The notes under the pieces are model-generated. The model worked only from the letters and a program-made list of their open reading frames with translations. It did not search any database and was not told the DNA's origin. This document shows, piece after piece, positions 52,879 to 61,932 of a stretch of DNA of 64,000 nucleotides. The translations under genes were made by a program, and so were the position numbers. This stretch comes from UBA2287 sp964479665 (GTDB taxonomy: Bacteria; Bacteroidota; Bacteroidia; Bacteroidales; Tenuifilaceae), in contig CAYZNN010000011.1 of assembly GCA_964479665.1 (NCBI GenBank), positions 1-64,000 of the forward strand. Direction: 5' to 3'. Every line of letters starts with the position of its first letter. Position 1 is the stretch's first letter.

Positions 52879-54170
52879 TTCACTAGTGGGTACTAAATAT
52901 TAATAATAGTTCATTGAAATTCTTTGTTCATCGCACTTAAGGGTGCTTTCGGTGGCGTGACGATTTGAATCGAAAGTCGGACTTTTGCATACAAAAATCA
53001 AAAGCCCATGAATCAAGGCAAATTTATCTTCGCTCAGATTACTGAGTTTTTGCCCCGTAGGGTATTCGATCGTAAAGTAAGCAAGCACCTAGGCAATAAG
53101 TATGTGCGGTTTTTTACTTGCTGGAATCAAATGCTTTGTATGATATTCGGACGGTTGACTGTACGGAATAGCATGCGAGACCCCATGCTCACCTGGAAGC
53201 GCACCAAACCAAGTACTACCATCTGGGGCTGGGGCTTGCTGTCTCCCGAAGGAATTTAGGTAATGCTAACGAGAAGCGTAGTTCCCAAATTTTTGAGGAG
53301 TTGGCCTACGTCTTAATCGATGAGGCACGAAAAAGCTGCTATCAAGCGGATTTTGAGATTAAGGTTATGGCAACGTCTATGCACTTGATTCAACAACGAT
53401 TGATCTCTGCCTAAGCGTATTCTGGTGGGCTGAGTTCAGAAAGGCAAAAGGGGGCGTGAAAATGCATACCCTTTTCGATGTAGTAACTTCAATCCCCTGC
53501 TTTCTTCACATATCCGAAGCAAGCCTGCACGACGTAAATGCGCTGGACATCCACCGCTTCGAAGCAGGAAGTTTCTACATCATGGACAAAGCCTACATTG
53601 ACTTTCGCCGGCTCTTTAGATTGCACAAACAGGGGGCTTACTTTGTTACCAGAGCAAAAGAAAACATGCGCTTTAAGCGTATGTATCAGCGTCCGTTAGC
53701 AAGGAGACAGGACTAGTTTACGACCAGATTGGAAAACTCGAAAAGCGTAACTCCAGGGAGAAATACCCTGATAAGCTCCGAAGAATCAAGTACTATGATG
53801 GGGAGAGCGGTACCCTCTTCGTCTTCCTAACCAACAATGCTGATCTAGAGGCTATAGAGATTGCCTATCTTTACAAGAAGAGCTGGGAAGTCGAATTATT
53901 CTTCAAATGGATGAAACAGCATTCAAGGATTAAATCCTTCTGGGGAACATCTTTGAATGCGGTCAAGATACAAATCTACTGTGCCTTATTGCCTACTGCC
54001 TCGTGGCAATAATGGGCAATAAACTAAAAATTAACGGTCCTATCTACGAAATTCTACAGATTCTCAGCATTTCTCTACTCGACAAGGCTCCTATTAGATA
54101 GATACTTACAAAATTCGATTACAAAGAAATCAAAGAGCAAAAAAATAAACAACTAAAAATCAGTGGGTTT
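52879..54170 (+). pseudogene. IS4-family (DUF4372) transposase remnant
   Basis: The N-terminal piece (53008-53259) reads MNQGKFIFAQITEFLPRRVF ... NKYVRFFTCWNQMLCMIFG, the DUF4372 start of IS4-type transposases. A second piece (about 53400-53716) has HTLFDVVTSIPCFLHISEASLHD and the YIMDKAYIDF catalytic Asp region, and a third (about 53710-54000) has YKKSWEVELFFKWMKQH with the catalytic Glu, then the degraded C-terminus to LKISGF-like sequence near 54170. Frameshifts and stops separate them, so it is dead. The left end may be CACTAGTG at 52879, which the MITE at 43757 shares; the right end is cut by the next IS. Confidence 0.85.
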
Positions 54171-54174
54171 TAAG

Positions 54175-55407
54175 TGTAGGCTCCTGCGAAATTAGGACAG
54201 TTTGGAAGTTGAAAAAAGGTACTAACTTTAAACTGTTCACCTATGAAAAAGAAAAGATTTACACCCACACAGATTGCCTCCCTACACAAGGAGTTTGATG
54301 ACGGCAAAAGCGCAGCATAGATTAGCCGGGAGCATGGCGTGAGCCTGGCCGCCTTCTACAAGTGGCGTGAGTGGTACCGGGGGGTGAACGCCAGTGAGTT
54401 GAGACGGCTGAAGGAACTCGTGTAGGAGAACCGGCGCCTGAAGCACATGTACGCGGATGTGGCGCTAGACCTCAAAATGGCGAAGGAGATAATCGAAAAA
54501 AAAGTTGTAAAGCCCTGCCAGAAGCGGCAAATCGCGGATGAGCTTCGCCAAGAGCACGGAGTGGGTATAAGCATGGCATGCCGACTCCTGGGCCTCAGCA
54601 AATCCGTTTACTACTATCAGCCGACGAAGGACGATGGGGATCGGATCCTCGCCCTGAGGCAGAAGGCGGAGGACCACCCGCGGGAGGGCTTCTGGAAAGT
54701 TTACGGTCGCCTGCGGATGGAGGGGAGGCCATGGAACCGCAAGCGGATCCACCGGGTGTACACGGCCGTCGGGCTGAACCTGAGGAGAAAGGTGAGAAGG
54801 CGTATCCCATTGCGGGTACAGGTCGCCCTGGATGCCCCGGGGAGGCCAAACCACACGCGGTCTATAGACTTTATGAGCGACACCTTAGCCAATGGCAGGA
54901 AGTTTAGGTCATTCAAAGTGATAGATGATTTTAACCGGGAGGTGCTGCACATCGAGGTGGACTTCTCGCTCAAAAGCAGCCGCGTAGTCCGGGTGCTCAA
55001 CCACTTGGTCAAGCGAAAGGGTAAGCCCCAGCGCATAAGAATGGATAACGGGCCTGAGCTAACAGCCGGGTTGATGGCGGAGTGGAGCCAGCTGAATGAG
55101 ATCGAGTTCCTATACATCCAGCCTGGCCGACCCACACAAAACGCCTATATCGAGCGTTTTAATGGCACGTACAGGCTAAACGCGCTTGACGCCTACCTGT
55201 TCGAGAATATCAACGAGGTAAGAGCCATAACGGAGGAATGGATGCAGGACTTTAGTAACAACCCGCCACACGATGGCTTAGGGGGGGTAAGCCCCGCTCA
55301 GTTCGCCGAAATTTACCACAGGAAGGTTAACCTTCCTGTGGTAAATAGTTTATTTTTGGAGTATGAAGTTCTGACAAATCAGTAGTCCTAATTTAGGGAA
55401 GCCTACA
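54175..55407 (+). mobile_element. IS3-family insertion sequence
   Basis: Terminal inverted repeats start TGTAGGCT and match over most of 23 bases: left 54175-54198 (TGTAGGCTCC...AAATTAGGAC) and right 55385-55407 (its complement, with AAATTAGGAC shared and the middle different). TG...CA ends are typical of IS3. One transposase frame fills the element. G+C is clearly higher than in neighbouring genes, a sign of recent arrival. It abuts the end of the IS4 remnant; no target duplication is visible. Confidence 0.88.
54243..55385 (+). pseudogene. IS3-family transposase with two in-frame TAG codons
   Basis: A single 380-codon frame holds both OrfA-type (RFTPTQIASLHKEFDDGKSAA, ISREHGVSLAAFYKWREWYRG) and OrfB-type parts: HTH_21 with YYYQPTKDD, then an rve integrase core with the DDE residues in HTRSIDFMSDTLANG, RIRMDNGPELT and RPTQNAYIERFNGTYR, closing with NNPPHDGLGGVSPAQFAEIY. 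Two TAG codons, at 54318 (codon 26) and 54423 (codon 61), break the N-terminal part only; the rest from 54447 is open and intact. OrfB-type parts are normally made by frameshift from OrfA, but here both are in one frame. It is probably inactive, unless ambers are misread. Confidence 0.88.
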
Positions 55408-56116
55408 AATCACCTTCCTGGGCTGAAAGAAGAAATTGCATCAAAACTTAAAGAATAAAAGGCTACACACAACAAGTAGTTGCTTTCAATGGTGTTGATG
55501 ATGCAAGATTTTTATTTCCTTTAATTAACTTTTAACGGAGGACAACGCCACCGCTACCGCACGATTTTAACGAGTGGTAACGAAGAATGAAATGAGCAAT
55601 ATTAAACCCAGGAATTGAGCAGGTTTTTTTTACTTTTTTGCCACACGAAACAACCGAGCCGTTCTGTGGCGAGCTCGGCGCAGCCATTCGTGCGGCAGCG
55701 TATGCCTACTTTCTTGTATCAAAACAAGAGGTAGGCCTAGAGCCGACCCCAATGCCCAACAGCAGTAGCCTACCCGGCAGCGTAAGTGCCTGCCCCCGTA
55801 TTGTTCGCGCACCTTTCGGTATTTGGCCTGGTGTGTCTTCGAGAACTTCAAACACCCTTGTTCCACTGTTCGCAAGCGTCGTCAGGACGTGTACGCATTT
55901 CGGTTTTTTAGTCTGGTGTGCCTTCGAGAGAAGTTCGAAAGGCTCACTGTATCACCTCAGGTACCCCTTCTCATGCGGGCCTTCACCCTCTGCCGTAACT
56001 ATTTTAAAAGACATCAGCCATTGAGACCAGTCCGCACGTATTTACATTACCTATCTGCAATGCTGTTTGGTAGCACGGTGAGTTCCCTAATGTATTTTCA
56101 ACCTGTGTGCAAACAC
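55408..56116. other. non-coding, possible remnant with a 45-bp direct repeat
   Basis: About 700 bases with no credible gene. Two similar stretches at about 55808-55851 and 55894-55941 share TTTCGGT and CTGGTGTG-CTTCGAGA and differ in between. Read on the minus strand, both give a KTHQ/KAHQ-type peptide, so this may be the wreck of a gene or element. Nothing could be identified; a short hairpin-like TGCCTAC / GTAGGC lies near 55705-55735. Confidence 0.4.
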
Positions 56117-56893
56117 CTACCAGCGTCCTCCGGCGCCGCCACCACCAAACGAGCCGCCGCCACCTCCACTGAAACCACCAAAGCCACCACTTCCCGAACT
56201 GAAACTGCCAAAGCCACCGCTTCTTCCGCCTCCTCCGCCCATCATGCCCAGGGCAATCCAAAAGGGGATATTATGCCCCAACGAGTGCCCCTTCGATTTG
56301 CTGGCAGCCCTGCCTATGGCAAAGAAGATAATTAAAAAAACAATTGCTAAAAATATGAAGGGGGCAAAGGAAATTTCGTTGTACTGTTGGGCAGTAAACT
56401 TGCCCGATGCCAAGCTAATAATGGTATTGGTGGCAGCATCAATACCACCGTATATGTTGCCCTCCTTGAAATGTGGAATGAGTTCGCGCTCCACAATGCG
56501 CTTGGCAGTAGCATCGGGTATAACATCTTCTAGTCCGTAGCCAGTTGCAATATAAACTTCGCCAGCACCCTCTTCGTTGCGGGGCTTTATAACTATTACC
56601 GATCCATTATTTTTGCCCTTTTGTCCAACTCCCCACTTCTCGCCCAGACGAAAAGCGAAATCACTAATAGCATAGTTGCCTAACGTTGAAACGGTAACTA
56701 CATATATTTGGGTAGAGGTTGTGTCGTGGTAACTCCTCAGTTTGCCCTCGAGCATACGCCATTCATCGGGTTTAAGAATGTTGGCAAAGTCGTTGACCAG
56801 CCGTGGGGGCTGCATGGGGTCGGGAATGTTGGCTGCCAAGCTGGTTGCTAGGGTCAGGCCAACAAGTATGCTTAAAAGTGCTCTTGCTCTCAT
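56117..56893 (-). CDS. TPM-domain protein with glycine-rich tail (YgcG-like)
   Basis: This 258-residue protein has a signal peptide (about 1-21), a TPM domain (about 30-160: VNDFANILKPDEWRMLEGKL, STQIYVVTVSTLGNY, KNNGSVIVIKPRNEEG, GYGLEDVIPDATAKRI), a membrane helix (about 175-197), and a C-terminal Gly/Ser/Phe-rich tail. TPM proteins of this form are membrane-anchored with the domain outside; a role in photosystem repair is known in plants, none is settled in bacteria. It is last in a lemA-TPM-TPM operon. Confidence 0.9.
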   Translation of the reverse strand: MRARALLSILVGLTLATSLAANIPDPMQPPRLVNDFANILKPDEWRMLEGKLRSYHDTTSTQIYVVTVSTLGNYAISDFAFRLGEKWGVGQKGKNNGSVIVIKPRNEEGAGEVYIATGYGLEDVIPDATAKRIVERELIPHFKEGNIYGGIDAATNTIISLASGKFTAQQYNEISFAPFIFLAIVFLIIFFAIGRAASKSKGHSLGHNIPFWIALGMMGGGGGRSGGFGSFSSGSGGFGGFSGGGGGSFGGGGAGGRW

Positions 56894-56904
56894 TGGGATT
56901 GGGG

Positions 56905-57345
56905 TTAGCTGCCAAACGAAATTTGGTCGGACAGTTCATTAATATCTTCGTTGACCATATAAGGAAAAAGTTTCTTAAGCATGTCGCCAGTCATTCTTAT
57001 TCCTCTTATGAGTCCAATAGCAATATTGTCATTCAAAAATTCTTCAAGCATAACTTCTTTTACACTTTCCCAATAGTTCTCCGGAACAAGGGTGTTTATT
57101 CCAACATCGCCCAAAATGGCAAACTGTTTATCCTCAATGGAAAGGTAAAAAAGAATTCCGTTTCGCAGCTCGGTTTTGTGCAACTTGAGCAAAGCAAAAA
57201 CATCGGCAGCCCTATCGAGCACATTAATTTTACATCGCTTATCAATATGAACCCGAATTTCGCCCGAGGTATTCATCTCGGCCTGTCGAATTGCATCCTC
57301 AATGGCTTTTTTCTGAGGAGGGGTGAAGTAATCAATTGGCTTCAT
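56905..57345 (-). CDS. TPM-domain protein without signal peptide
   Basis: This 146-residue protein is a single TPM domain (FTPPQKKAIEDAIRQAEMNTSGEIRVHIDKRC, RNGILFYLSIEDKQFAILGDVGINTLV). No signal or membrane helix is visible, so it seems cytoplasmic, unlike the next gene. It lies between lemA (22 bases) and the glycine-rich TPM gene (11 bases), a common trio in Bacteroidota. Function unknown. Confidence 0.88.
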   Translation of the reverse strand: MKPIDYFTPPQKKAIEDAIRQAEMNTSGEIRVHIDKRCKINVLDRAADVFALLKLHKTELRNGILFYLSIEDKQFAILGDVGINTLVPENYWESVKEVMLEEFLNDNIAIGLIRGIRMTGDMLKKLFPYMVNEDINELSDQISFGS

Positions 57346-57367
57346 GGGCTATTCTATTTGTCAATAG

Positions 57368-57952
57368 TTAAAATTCAACTTTAGGAACATCTTTAGCTCC
57401 TTCTTCAGCTTCAAAATAGGCTTTCTTCTCGAAACCAAACCAACCCGAATAGATAATCTGAGGAAATTTTCGGATATACGCATTATATGCCATCACATCC
57501 TCGTTGAATTTTCGTCGCTCAACGGCAATGCGGTTCTCAGTTCCTTCGAGCTGGGCTTGCAGTTCCAAAAAGTTCTGGTTAGCCTTAAGGTCGGGGTAGC
57601 TCTCAACTGTTACCAGAAGTCGCGACAGGGCACCGCTTAACTCTCCTTGTGCTGCTTGGAATTTCTTTAGGCTCTCCTCGTTCAAATTCTGAGGGTTAAT
57701 GCTAACCTGAGTAGCCCTTGCGCGGGCTTCAATAACTTGGGTTAGGGTTTGCTGCTCGAAATTGGCGTAACCCTTAACGGTATTAACCAAATTGGGAATC
57801 AGGTCCATGCGTCTTTGGTAAACATTCTCAACGTTTGCCCATTGTGCAGTAACTTCTTCCTCGAGCGAAACCATTTGGTTGTAACCGCAGCTGCTGAAAA
57901 AAGGCATAGCCAGCGAAATGGCTATAAGGTAGATAATCGATTTTTTTTTCAT
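57368..57952 (-). CDS. lemA: LemA family protein
   Basis: This 194-residue protein has an N-terminal membrane/lipoprotein signal (about 5-22, FFSSC-like) and the LemA body: YNQMVSLEEEVTAQWANVENVYQRRMDLIPNLVNTVKGYA, then ALSRLLVTVESYPDLKANQNFLELQAQLEGTENRIAVER. LemA is anchored in the membrane with a helical bundle; its function is not settled. It leads the lemA-TPM-TPM operon and is divergent from hutU. Confidence 0.92.
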   Translation of the reverse strand: MKKKSIIYLIAISLAMPFFSSCGYNQMVSLEEEVTAQWANVENVYQRRMDLIPNLVNTVKGYANFEQQTLTQVIEARARATQVSINPQNLNEESLKKFQAAQGELSGALSRLLVTVESYPDLKANQNFLELQAQLEGTENRIAVERRKFNEDVMAYNAYIRKFPQIIYSGWFGFEKKAYFEAEEGAKDVPKVEF

Positions 57953-58077
57953 ACGTGTTGGTTTTTTGTGGTGTGTAAATTTAAGGAATTTAGATTTCTA
58001 TTGAACTGTTTTTATGCCAATGTAGCATTCTTTAACAATGTATTGCGCTTATTGGTTGAGTGCTAATGGTTCGTACC

Positions 58078-58109
58078 ATTGCCACAGGTGCCAAAAATGT
58101 TTACCTTTG
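58078..58109 (+). promoter_or_regulatory. promoter of hutU
   Basis: ATTG at 58078-58081 (one mismatch to TTTG), a 20-base spacer and TACCTTTG at 58102-58109 fit the phylum consensus. The ATG at 58131 follows after about 20 bases. Confidence 0.65.
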
Positions 58110-58130
58110 CAGTTAGAAATATTGAATAGT

Positions 58131-60146
58131 ATGACACGAGAACAGTTTCAGCAGCAAATAGTTCAGGGAATTCCAACGGAGTTGCCAGCACCAAAACCAT
58201 TCGACCCTACTATAAACCATGCTCCCAAGCGTAAACAGATTCTTTCTGACGAGGAGAAGAAGTTGGCGTTGAAGAATGCGCTTCGCTATTTTCCCGAGGA
58301 GCATCACGCTGTTTTGGCTCCTGAATTTGCAAAGGAACTCAACGAATACGGAAGAATATACATGTACCGCTTCCGCCCCGATTACTCCATTACGGCCCGA
58401 AGCATTTGGGATTTCCCACATAAATCGGTGCAGGCAGCCTCCATTATGCTTATGCTTAGCAATAACCTCGATTATGCTGTGGCACAACATCCGCACGAAC
58501 TCATTACCTACGGTGGAAATGGAGCCGTGTTTCAGAACTGGGCTCAGTACCTGCTAACCATGAAGTATTTGGCCCAAATGACCGATGAGCAAACCCTTGT
58601 TCTTTTCTCGGGTCATCCCATGGGGCTTTTCCCATCGCATAAAGATGCACCCCGTGTTGTGGTTACCAACGGCATGATGATTCCTAACTACAGCAGCAAG
58701 GACGATTGGGAGCGCTTTAATGCGCTGGGTGTTACACAGTATGGGCAAATGACCGCTGGGTCGTTTATGTACATTGGTCCGCAGGGAATTGTGCACGGAA
58801 CCACCATTACGATTATGAATGCCGGACGTAAAAGGCTGAAACCGGGCGAATCCGATTTGCGCGGAAAAATATTTGTTTCTTCGGGGCTAGGGGGCATGTC
58901 GGGGGCTCAACCCAAGGCAGGGGTTATTGCAGGAATGGTAAGTATTATTGCCGAAGTGAATCCGAAAGCCACCGAAGTCCGACGCAGTCAGGGTTGGGTT
59001 GATGAGGTGTACCGCGACCTGAACGAAATGATGCCCCGGATTCGAAGAGCAGTTGTCAATAAGGAAGCCATTTCTATTGCCTATCTGGGCAATGTGGTCG
59101 ACCTGTGGGAGAGGTTGGTACTGGAGAATATTGCGGTCGATTTGGGGAGCGACCAAACTTCGTTGCACAATCCCTTTGCCGGAGGTTACTACCCTGTAGG
59201 ACTTACATTCGAAGAGTCGAACGAACTCATGGCAAAAAATCCCACCCTTTTTAAAGAAAAGGTTTACGAAAGCTTAAGGCGGCATGTAAATGCTATTAAC
59301 GCCCTAACGCAAAAGGGAATGTACTTTTTCGATTATGGCAATGCTTTCTTACTCGAAGCAAGTAGGGCTGGAGCCAATATTCTTAAGCCCAATGGCGATT
59401 TTCTATACCCGTCGTATGTGCAGGATATAATGGGCCCCATGTTTTTCGACTATGGTTTTGGCCCTTTCCGTTGGGTTTGTACCTCTTCAGATCCTAATGA
59501 TCTCGAAATGAGCGACCGTATTGCCCAGCAAGTGCTTGAGGAGATTGCTAAATCAGCTCCCAACGAGATTCAGGGTCAACTTGCCGACAACATTCATTGG
59601 ATTAAAGAAGCCGGAAGAAACAAGATGGTAGTTGGCTCACAGGCAAGAATTCTGTATGCCGACAGTGAAGGGCGCATTCAAATTGCCGAAGCATTCAATA
59701 GGGCTATCCGCGAGGGCAAGATTTCAGCACCCATTGTTCTGGGGCGCGACCACCACGACGTTTCCGGTACCGATTCGCCATATCGCGAAACCTCAAATAT
59801 TTACGACGGTTCCCGTTTCACCGCCGATATGGCAATCCACAATGTAATTGGCGATTCGTTCCGTGGCGCCACATGGGTTTCCATTCACAATGGTGGAGGC
59901 GTAGGTTGGGGCGAGGCAATTAATGGTGGCTTTGGCCTAACGCTCGATGGATCGGCTGATGCCGATAGGAGGTTGCGATCCATGCTGCTTTGGGATGTTA
60001 ACAATGGTATTGCCCGCAGGAGTTGGGCGCGTAATCCCGAGGCAATTTTTGCCATTAAGCGCGAAATGGAACGCACACCCGAGTTGGTGGTTACTATTCC
60101 ACATATTGCAAGCGACTATTTGCTTGAAAAGGCAATTAATGGATAA
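58131..60146 (+). CDS. hutU: urocanate hydratase
   Basis: HutU adds water to urocanate using tightly bound NAD+, giving imidazolonepropionate in histidine breakdown. The 671-residue protein is the long bacterial form: ELITYGGNGAVFQNW, FSGHPMGLFP, TAGSFMYIGPQGIVHGTT, FVSSGLGGMSGAQPKAG, FFDYGNAFLLEASRAG and the closing GGVGWGEAINGGFG. The start is ATG 58131 (MTREQFQQQ); the frame is open further up across the promoter. No other hut gene is adjacent, so the pathway is completed elsewhere. A small lipoprotein gene follows by 16 bases. Confidence 0.95.
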   Translation: MTREQFQQQIVQGIPTELPAPKPFDPTINHAPKRKQILSDEEKKLALKNALRYFPEEHHAVLAPEFAKELNEYGRIYMYRFRPDYSITARSIWDFPHKSVQAASIMLMLSNNLDYAVAQHPHELITYGGNGAVFQNWAQYLLTMKYLAQMTDEQTLVLFSGHPMGLFPSHKDAPRVVVTNGMMIPNYSSKDDWERFNALGVTQYGQMTAGSFMYIGPQGIVHGTTITIMNAGRKRLKPGESDLRGKIFVSSGLGGMSGAQPKAGVIAGMVSIIAEVNPKATEVRRSQGWVDEVYRDLNEMMPRIRRAVVNKEAISIAYLGNVVDLWERLVLENIAVDLGSDQTSLHNPFAGGYYPVGLTFEESNELMAKNPTLFKEKVYESLRRHVNAINALTQKGMYFFDYGNAFLLEASRAGANILKPNGDFLYPSYVQDIMGPMFFDYGFGPFRWVCTSSDPNDLEMSDRIAQQVLEEIAKSAPNEIQGQLADNIHWIKEAGRNKMVVGSQARILYADSEGRIQIAEAFNRAIREGKISAPIVLGRDHHDVSGTDSPYRETSNIYDGSRFTADMAIHNVIGDSFRGATWVSIHNGGGVGWGEAINGGFGLTLDGSADADRRLRSMLLWDVNNGIARRSWARNPEAIFAIKREMERTPELVVTIPHIASDYLLEKAING

Positions 60147-60162
60147 TTGAATTTGTGAAATT

Positions 60163-60567
60163 ATGCAGCGGATAGGATTGTTAATTACAATATTGCTTGC
60201 TTTGCTGTTTTTTTATGGGTGCTTTAAGGACCCCGAATACAGCGATAAAGACATTACAGGAACCTGGCGCTGCCACGAGCAGAGCGCTCAACAACCCTAC
60301 CGTATTTACAATGTAAGTATCGATAGGGATAGGATAGACACTACAAGATACACCATTTTCAATATGTATAACACGGGCTTTCAATTCGAAGTGTATGCGA
60401 CCCTAAACGATACTATTCTCACTATACTTGGCTCCAACAGTTTCGATGTGCAAATTAGCGGAATTGGACGCATACACCCCAATAATTCTGCAATAAGTTG
60501 GGTATACAACTATAGTAGCTCCACTTTGGTAGATTATCAAGTAGAAGCAATTTATTACCGGCCCTAA
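60163..60567 (+). CDS. small hypothetical lipoprotein
   Basis: This 134-residue protein starts with ATG and has a lipoprotein signal with FFYGC (about 16-20). The rest has a short-barrel look, GTWRCHEQSAQQPYRIYNVSI followed by paired strands and DVQISGIGRIHPNNSAISWVYNY. No family is recognised. It follows hutU by 16 bases and its stop overlaps the convergent murF stop by 4 bases. Confidence 0.75.
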   Translation: MQRIGLLITILLALLFFYGCFKDPEYSDKDITGTWRCHEQSAQQPYRIYNVSIDRDRIDTTRYTIFNMYNTGFQFEVYATLNDTILTILGSNSFDVQISGIGRIHPNNSAISWVYNYSSSTLVDYQVEAIYYRP

Positions 60568-61865
60568 AGAAGTTGCAGCAGCAGCTCCATTCTTGCACCT
60601 CTCGAACCCTTCAAAAGGATTGTTTTGTTTTGCTGGGGATTGGTAGTTACAAACTCCTTTAGTTCATCTGTTGATTCGAAGTGCAGGGAGTTTTGAAAAT
60701 TCTTGGGGTAATCGCTCCCAACTAAATACACTCCTTCAAAACCTTTACTAACTGCTAATGTGGCAATTCTGTAATGCTCCTCGGTTGAGTATGCCCCCAG
60801 TTCGAGCATTTTGCCTAGTATAGCCACTTTGGGTCGGTTGCTTTTAAAAAGAGCAAAACTCTCTATTGCAGCTTCCATGCTGGTGGGGTTTGCGTTGTAT
60901 GCATCGAGCACTATTGTATTTAGTCTTGTTTCAACAATTTGCGAACGGCTATTGGTGGGGATGTACGATTCGATGCTTTTAACAATTGTATCAGGTTCGA
61001 TACCAAAATGGCGACCAATAGTCCACGCGGCTAAAATGTTTTCAACATTGTAAGTGCCTGTTAATTGAGTGCTAATTGTGAAAGGGCTACCGTTTTCCTC
61101 CAACTTTAGAACCAAAAATGTACCCTGGTCGGATATCACCTTCGCATTCTGCAGACCTGTACTGTATGCAATGGCATTACTTTTTAGTCCAAAATATTCA
61201 ATTTTCTCTGAGAGGATGGGGTTCTCTGAATTGTAGAATACTGTTGAATTGTTTCTGCTAGCAAAAGCATACAGTTCGGTCTTGGCTTTAATTACCCCTT
61301 CAATGGAACCAAACCCCTCGAGGTGGGCTTTCCCAATATTGGTAATTAATCCGATGGTTGGTTTGCAAATGCTGCAAAGGGTTGCAATTTCACCTACATG
61401 GTTAGCTCCCATTTCAATTACTGCAATTTGGTGATTTGGGATTATTGAAAGCACCGAAAGGGGTACCCCAATGTGGTTATTCAAATTCCCTTTGGTTGCG
61501 AAAGTATTGTACTTGCTTGCCAGCACGGTGCTAATTAGCTCCTTACTGGTTGTTTTACCGTTGCTTCCGGTTAGCCCAATAATTGGAATTTTCAAATTGG
61601 CCCTATGGTGTTGAGCCAAATTTTGCAGAAATTCCAATGTATTGGTTGTAAAAATACACTTTGGGTTATTTTTAAATTCACTTCTACTTATAATGGCAGC
61701 CTTGGCCCCTTTGTCGAGGGCTTCAAGAGCAAAGTCGTTACCATCGAAATTATCGCCTTTCAAGGCTACAAAAATATCGTTGGGTTTTATTGCCCGGCTA
61801 TCGGTTGTAATTTTATACCCCGAAATAACTAAATCATAAACGGATTCAATGCTTCGATTGGTCAT
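60564..61865 (-). CDS. murF: UDP-MurNAc-tripeptide--D-Ala-D-Ala ligase MurF
   Basis: MurF adds D-Ala-D-Ala to the UDP-MurNAc tripeptide in the cytoplasm. The 433-residue protein has the N-terminal substrate domain (ITTDSRAIKPNDIFVALKGDNFDGNDF), the ATP-binding GLTGSNGKTTSKELI, the NHIGVPLSVL stretch, AVIEMGANHVGEI and the C-terminal DAYNANPTSMEAAIE. It lies 67 bases after gldJ with a terminator between; gldJ-murF is a conserved pair in gliding Bacteroidota. Confidence 0.95.
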   Translation of the reverse strand: MTNRSIESVYDLVISGYKITTDSRAIKPNDIFVALKGDNFDGNDFALEALDKGAKAAIISRSEFKNNPKCIFTTNTLEFLQNLAQHHRANLKIPIIGLTGSNGKTTSKELISTVLASKYNTFATKGNLNNHIGVPLSVLSIIPNHQIAVIEMGANHVGEIATLCSICKPTIGLITNIGKAHLEGFGSIEGVIKAKTELYAFASRNNSTVFYNSENPILSEKIEYFGLKSNAIAYSTGLQNAKVISDQGTFLVLKLEENGSPFTISTQLTGTYNVENILAAWTIGRHFGIEPDTIVKSIESYIPTNSRSQIVETRLNTIVLDAYNANPTSMEAAIESFALFKSNRPKVAILGKMLELGAYSTEEHYRIATLAVSKGFEGVYLVGSDYPKNFQNSLHFESTDELKEFVTTNPQQNKTILLKGSRGARMELLLQLL

Positions 61866-61882
61866 GGCAGCTAGCGTAATTT

Positions 61883-61917
61883 AAAAAAGGCCTCAAGATA
61901 CTGAGGCCTTTTTTAAA
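61883..61917 (-). terminator. terminator between gldJ and murF
   Basis: AAAAAAGGCCTCA pairs with TGAGGCCTTTTTT, a perfect palindromic stem with T-runs on both strands. It lies 16 bases after the gldJ stop, so murF needs its own promoter or read-through. Confidence 0.88.
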
Positions 61918-61932
61918 TATTTAAAGTTAATT

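Noticed and set aside
10..55385. Recoding of TAG as an amino acid, suggested by in-frame TAGs in the kinase and the IS3 transposase
   Set aside because: TAG ends many intact genes in the window (secDF, the pseudouridine synthase, murA, susD, gatD), so it is an ordinary stop codon here.
55630..55875. 81-codon minus-strand frame as a gene
   Set aside because: Basic, low-complexity product without motif, overlapped by an open frame on the other strand, in a stretch of remnants.
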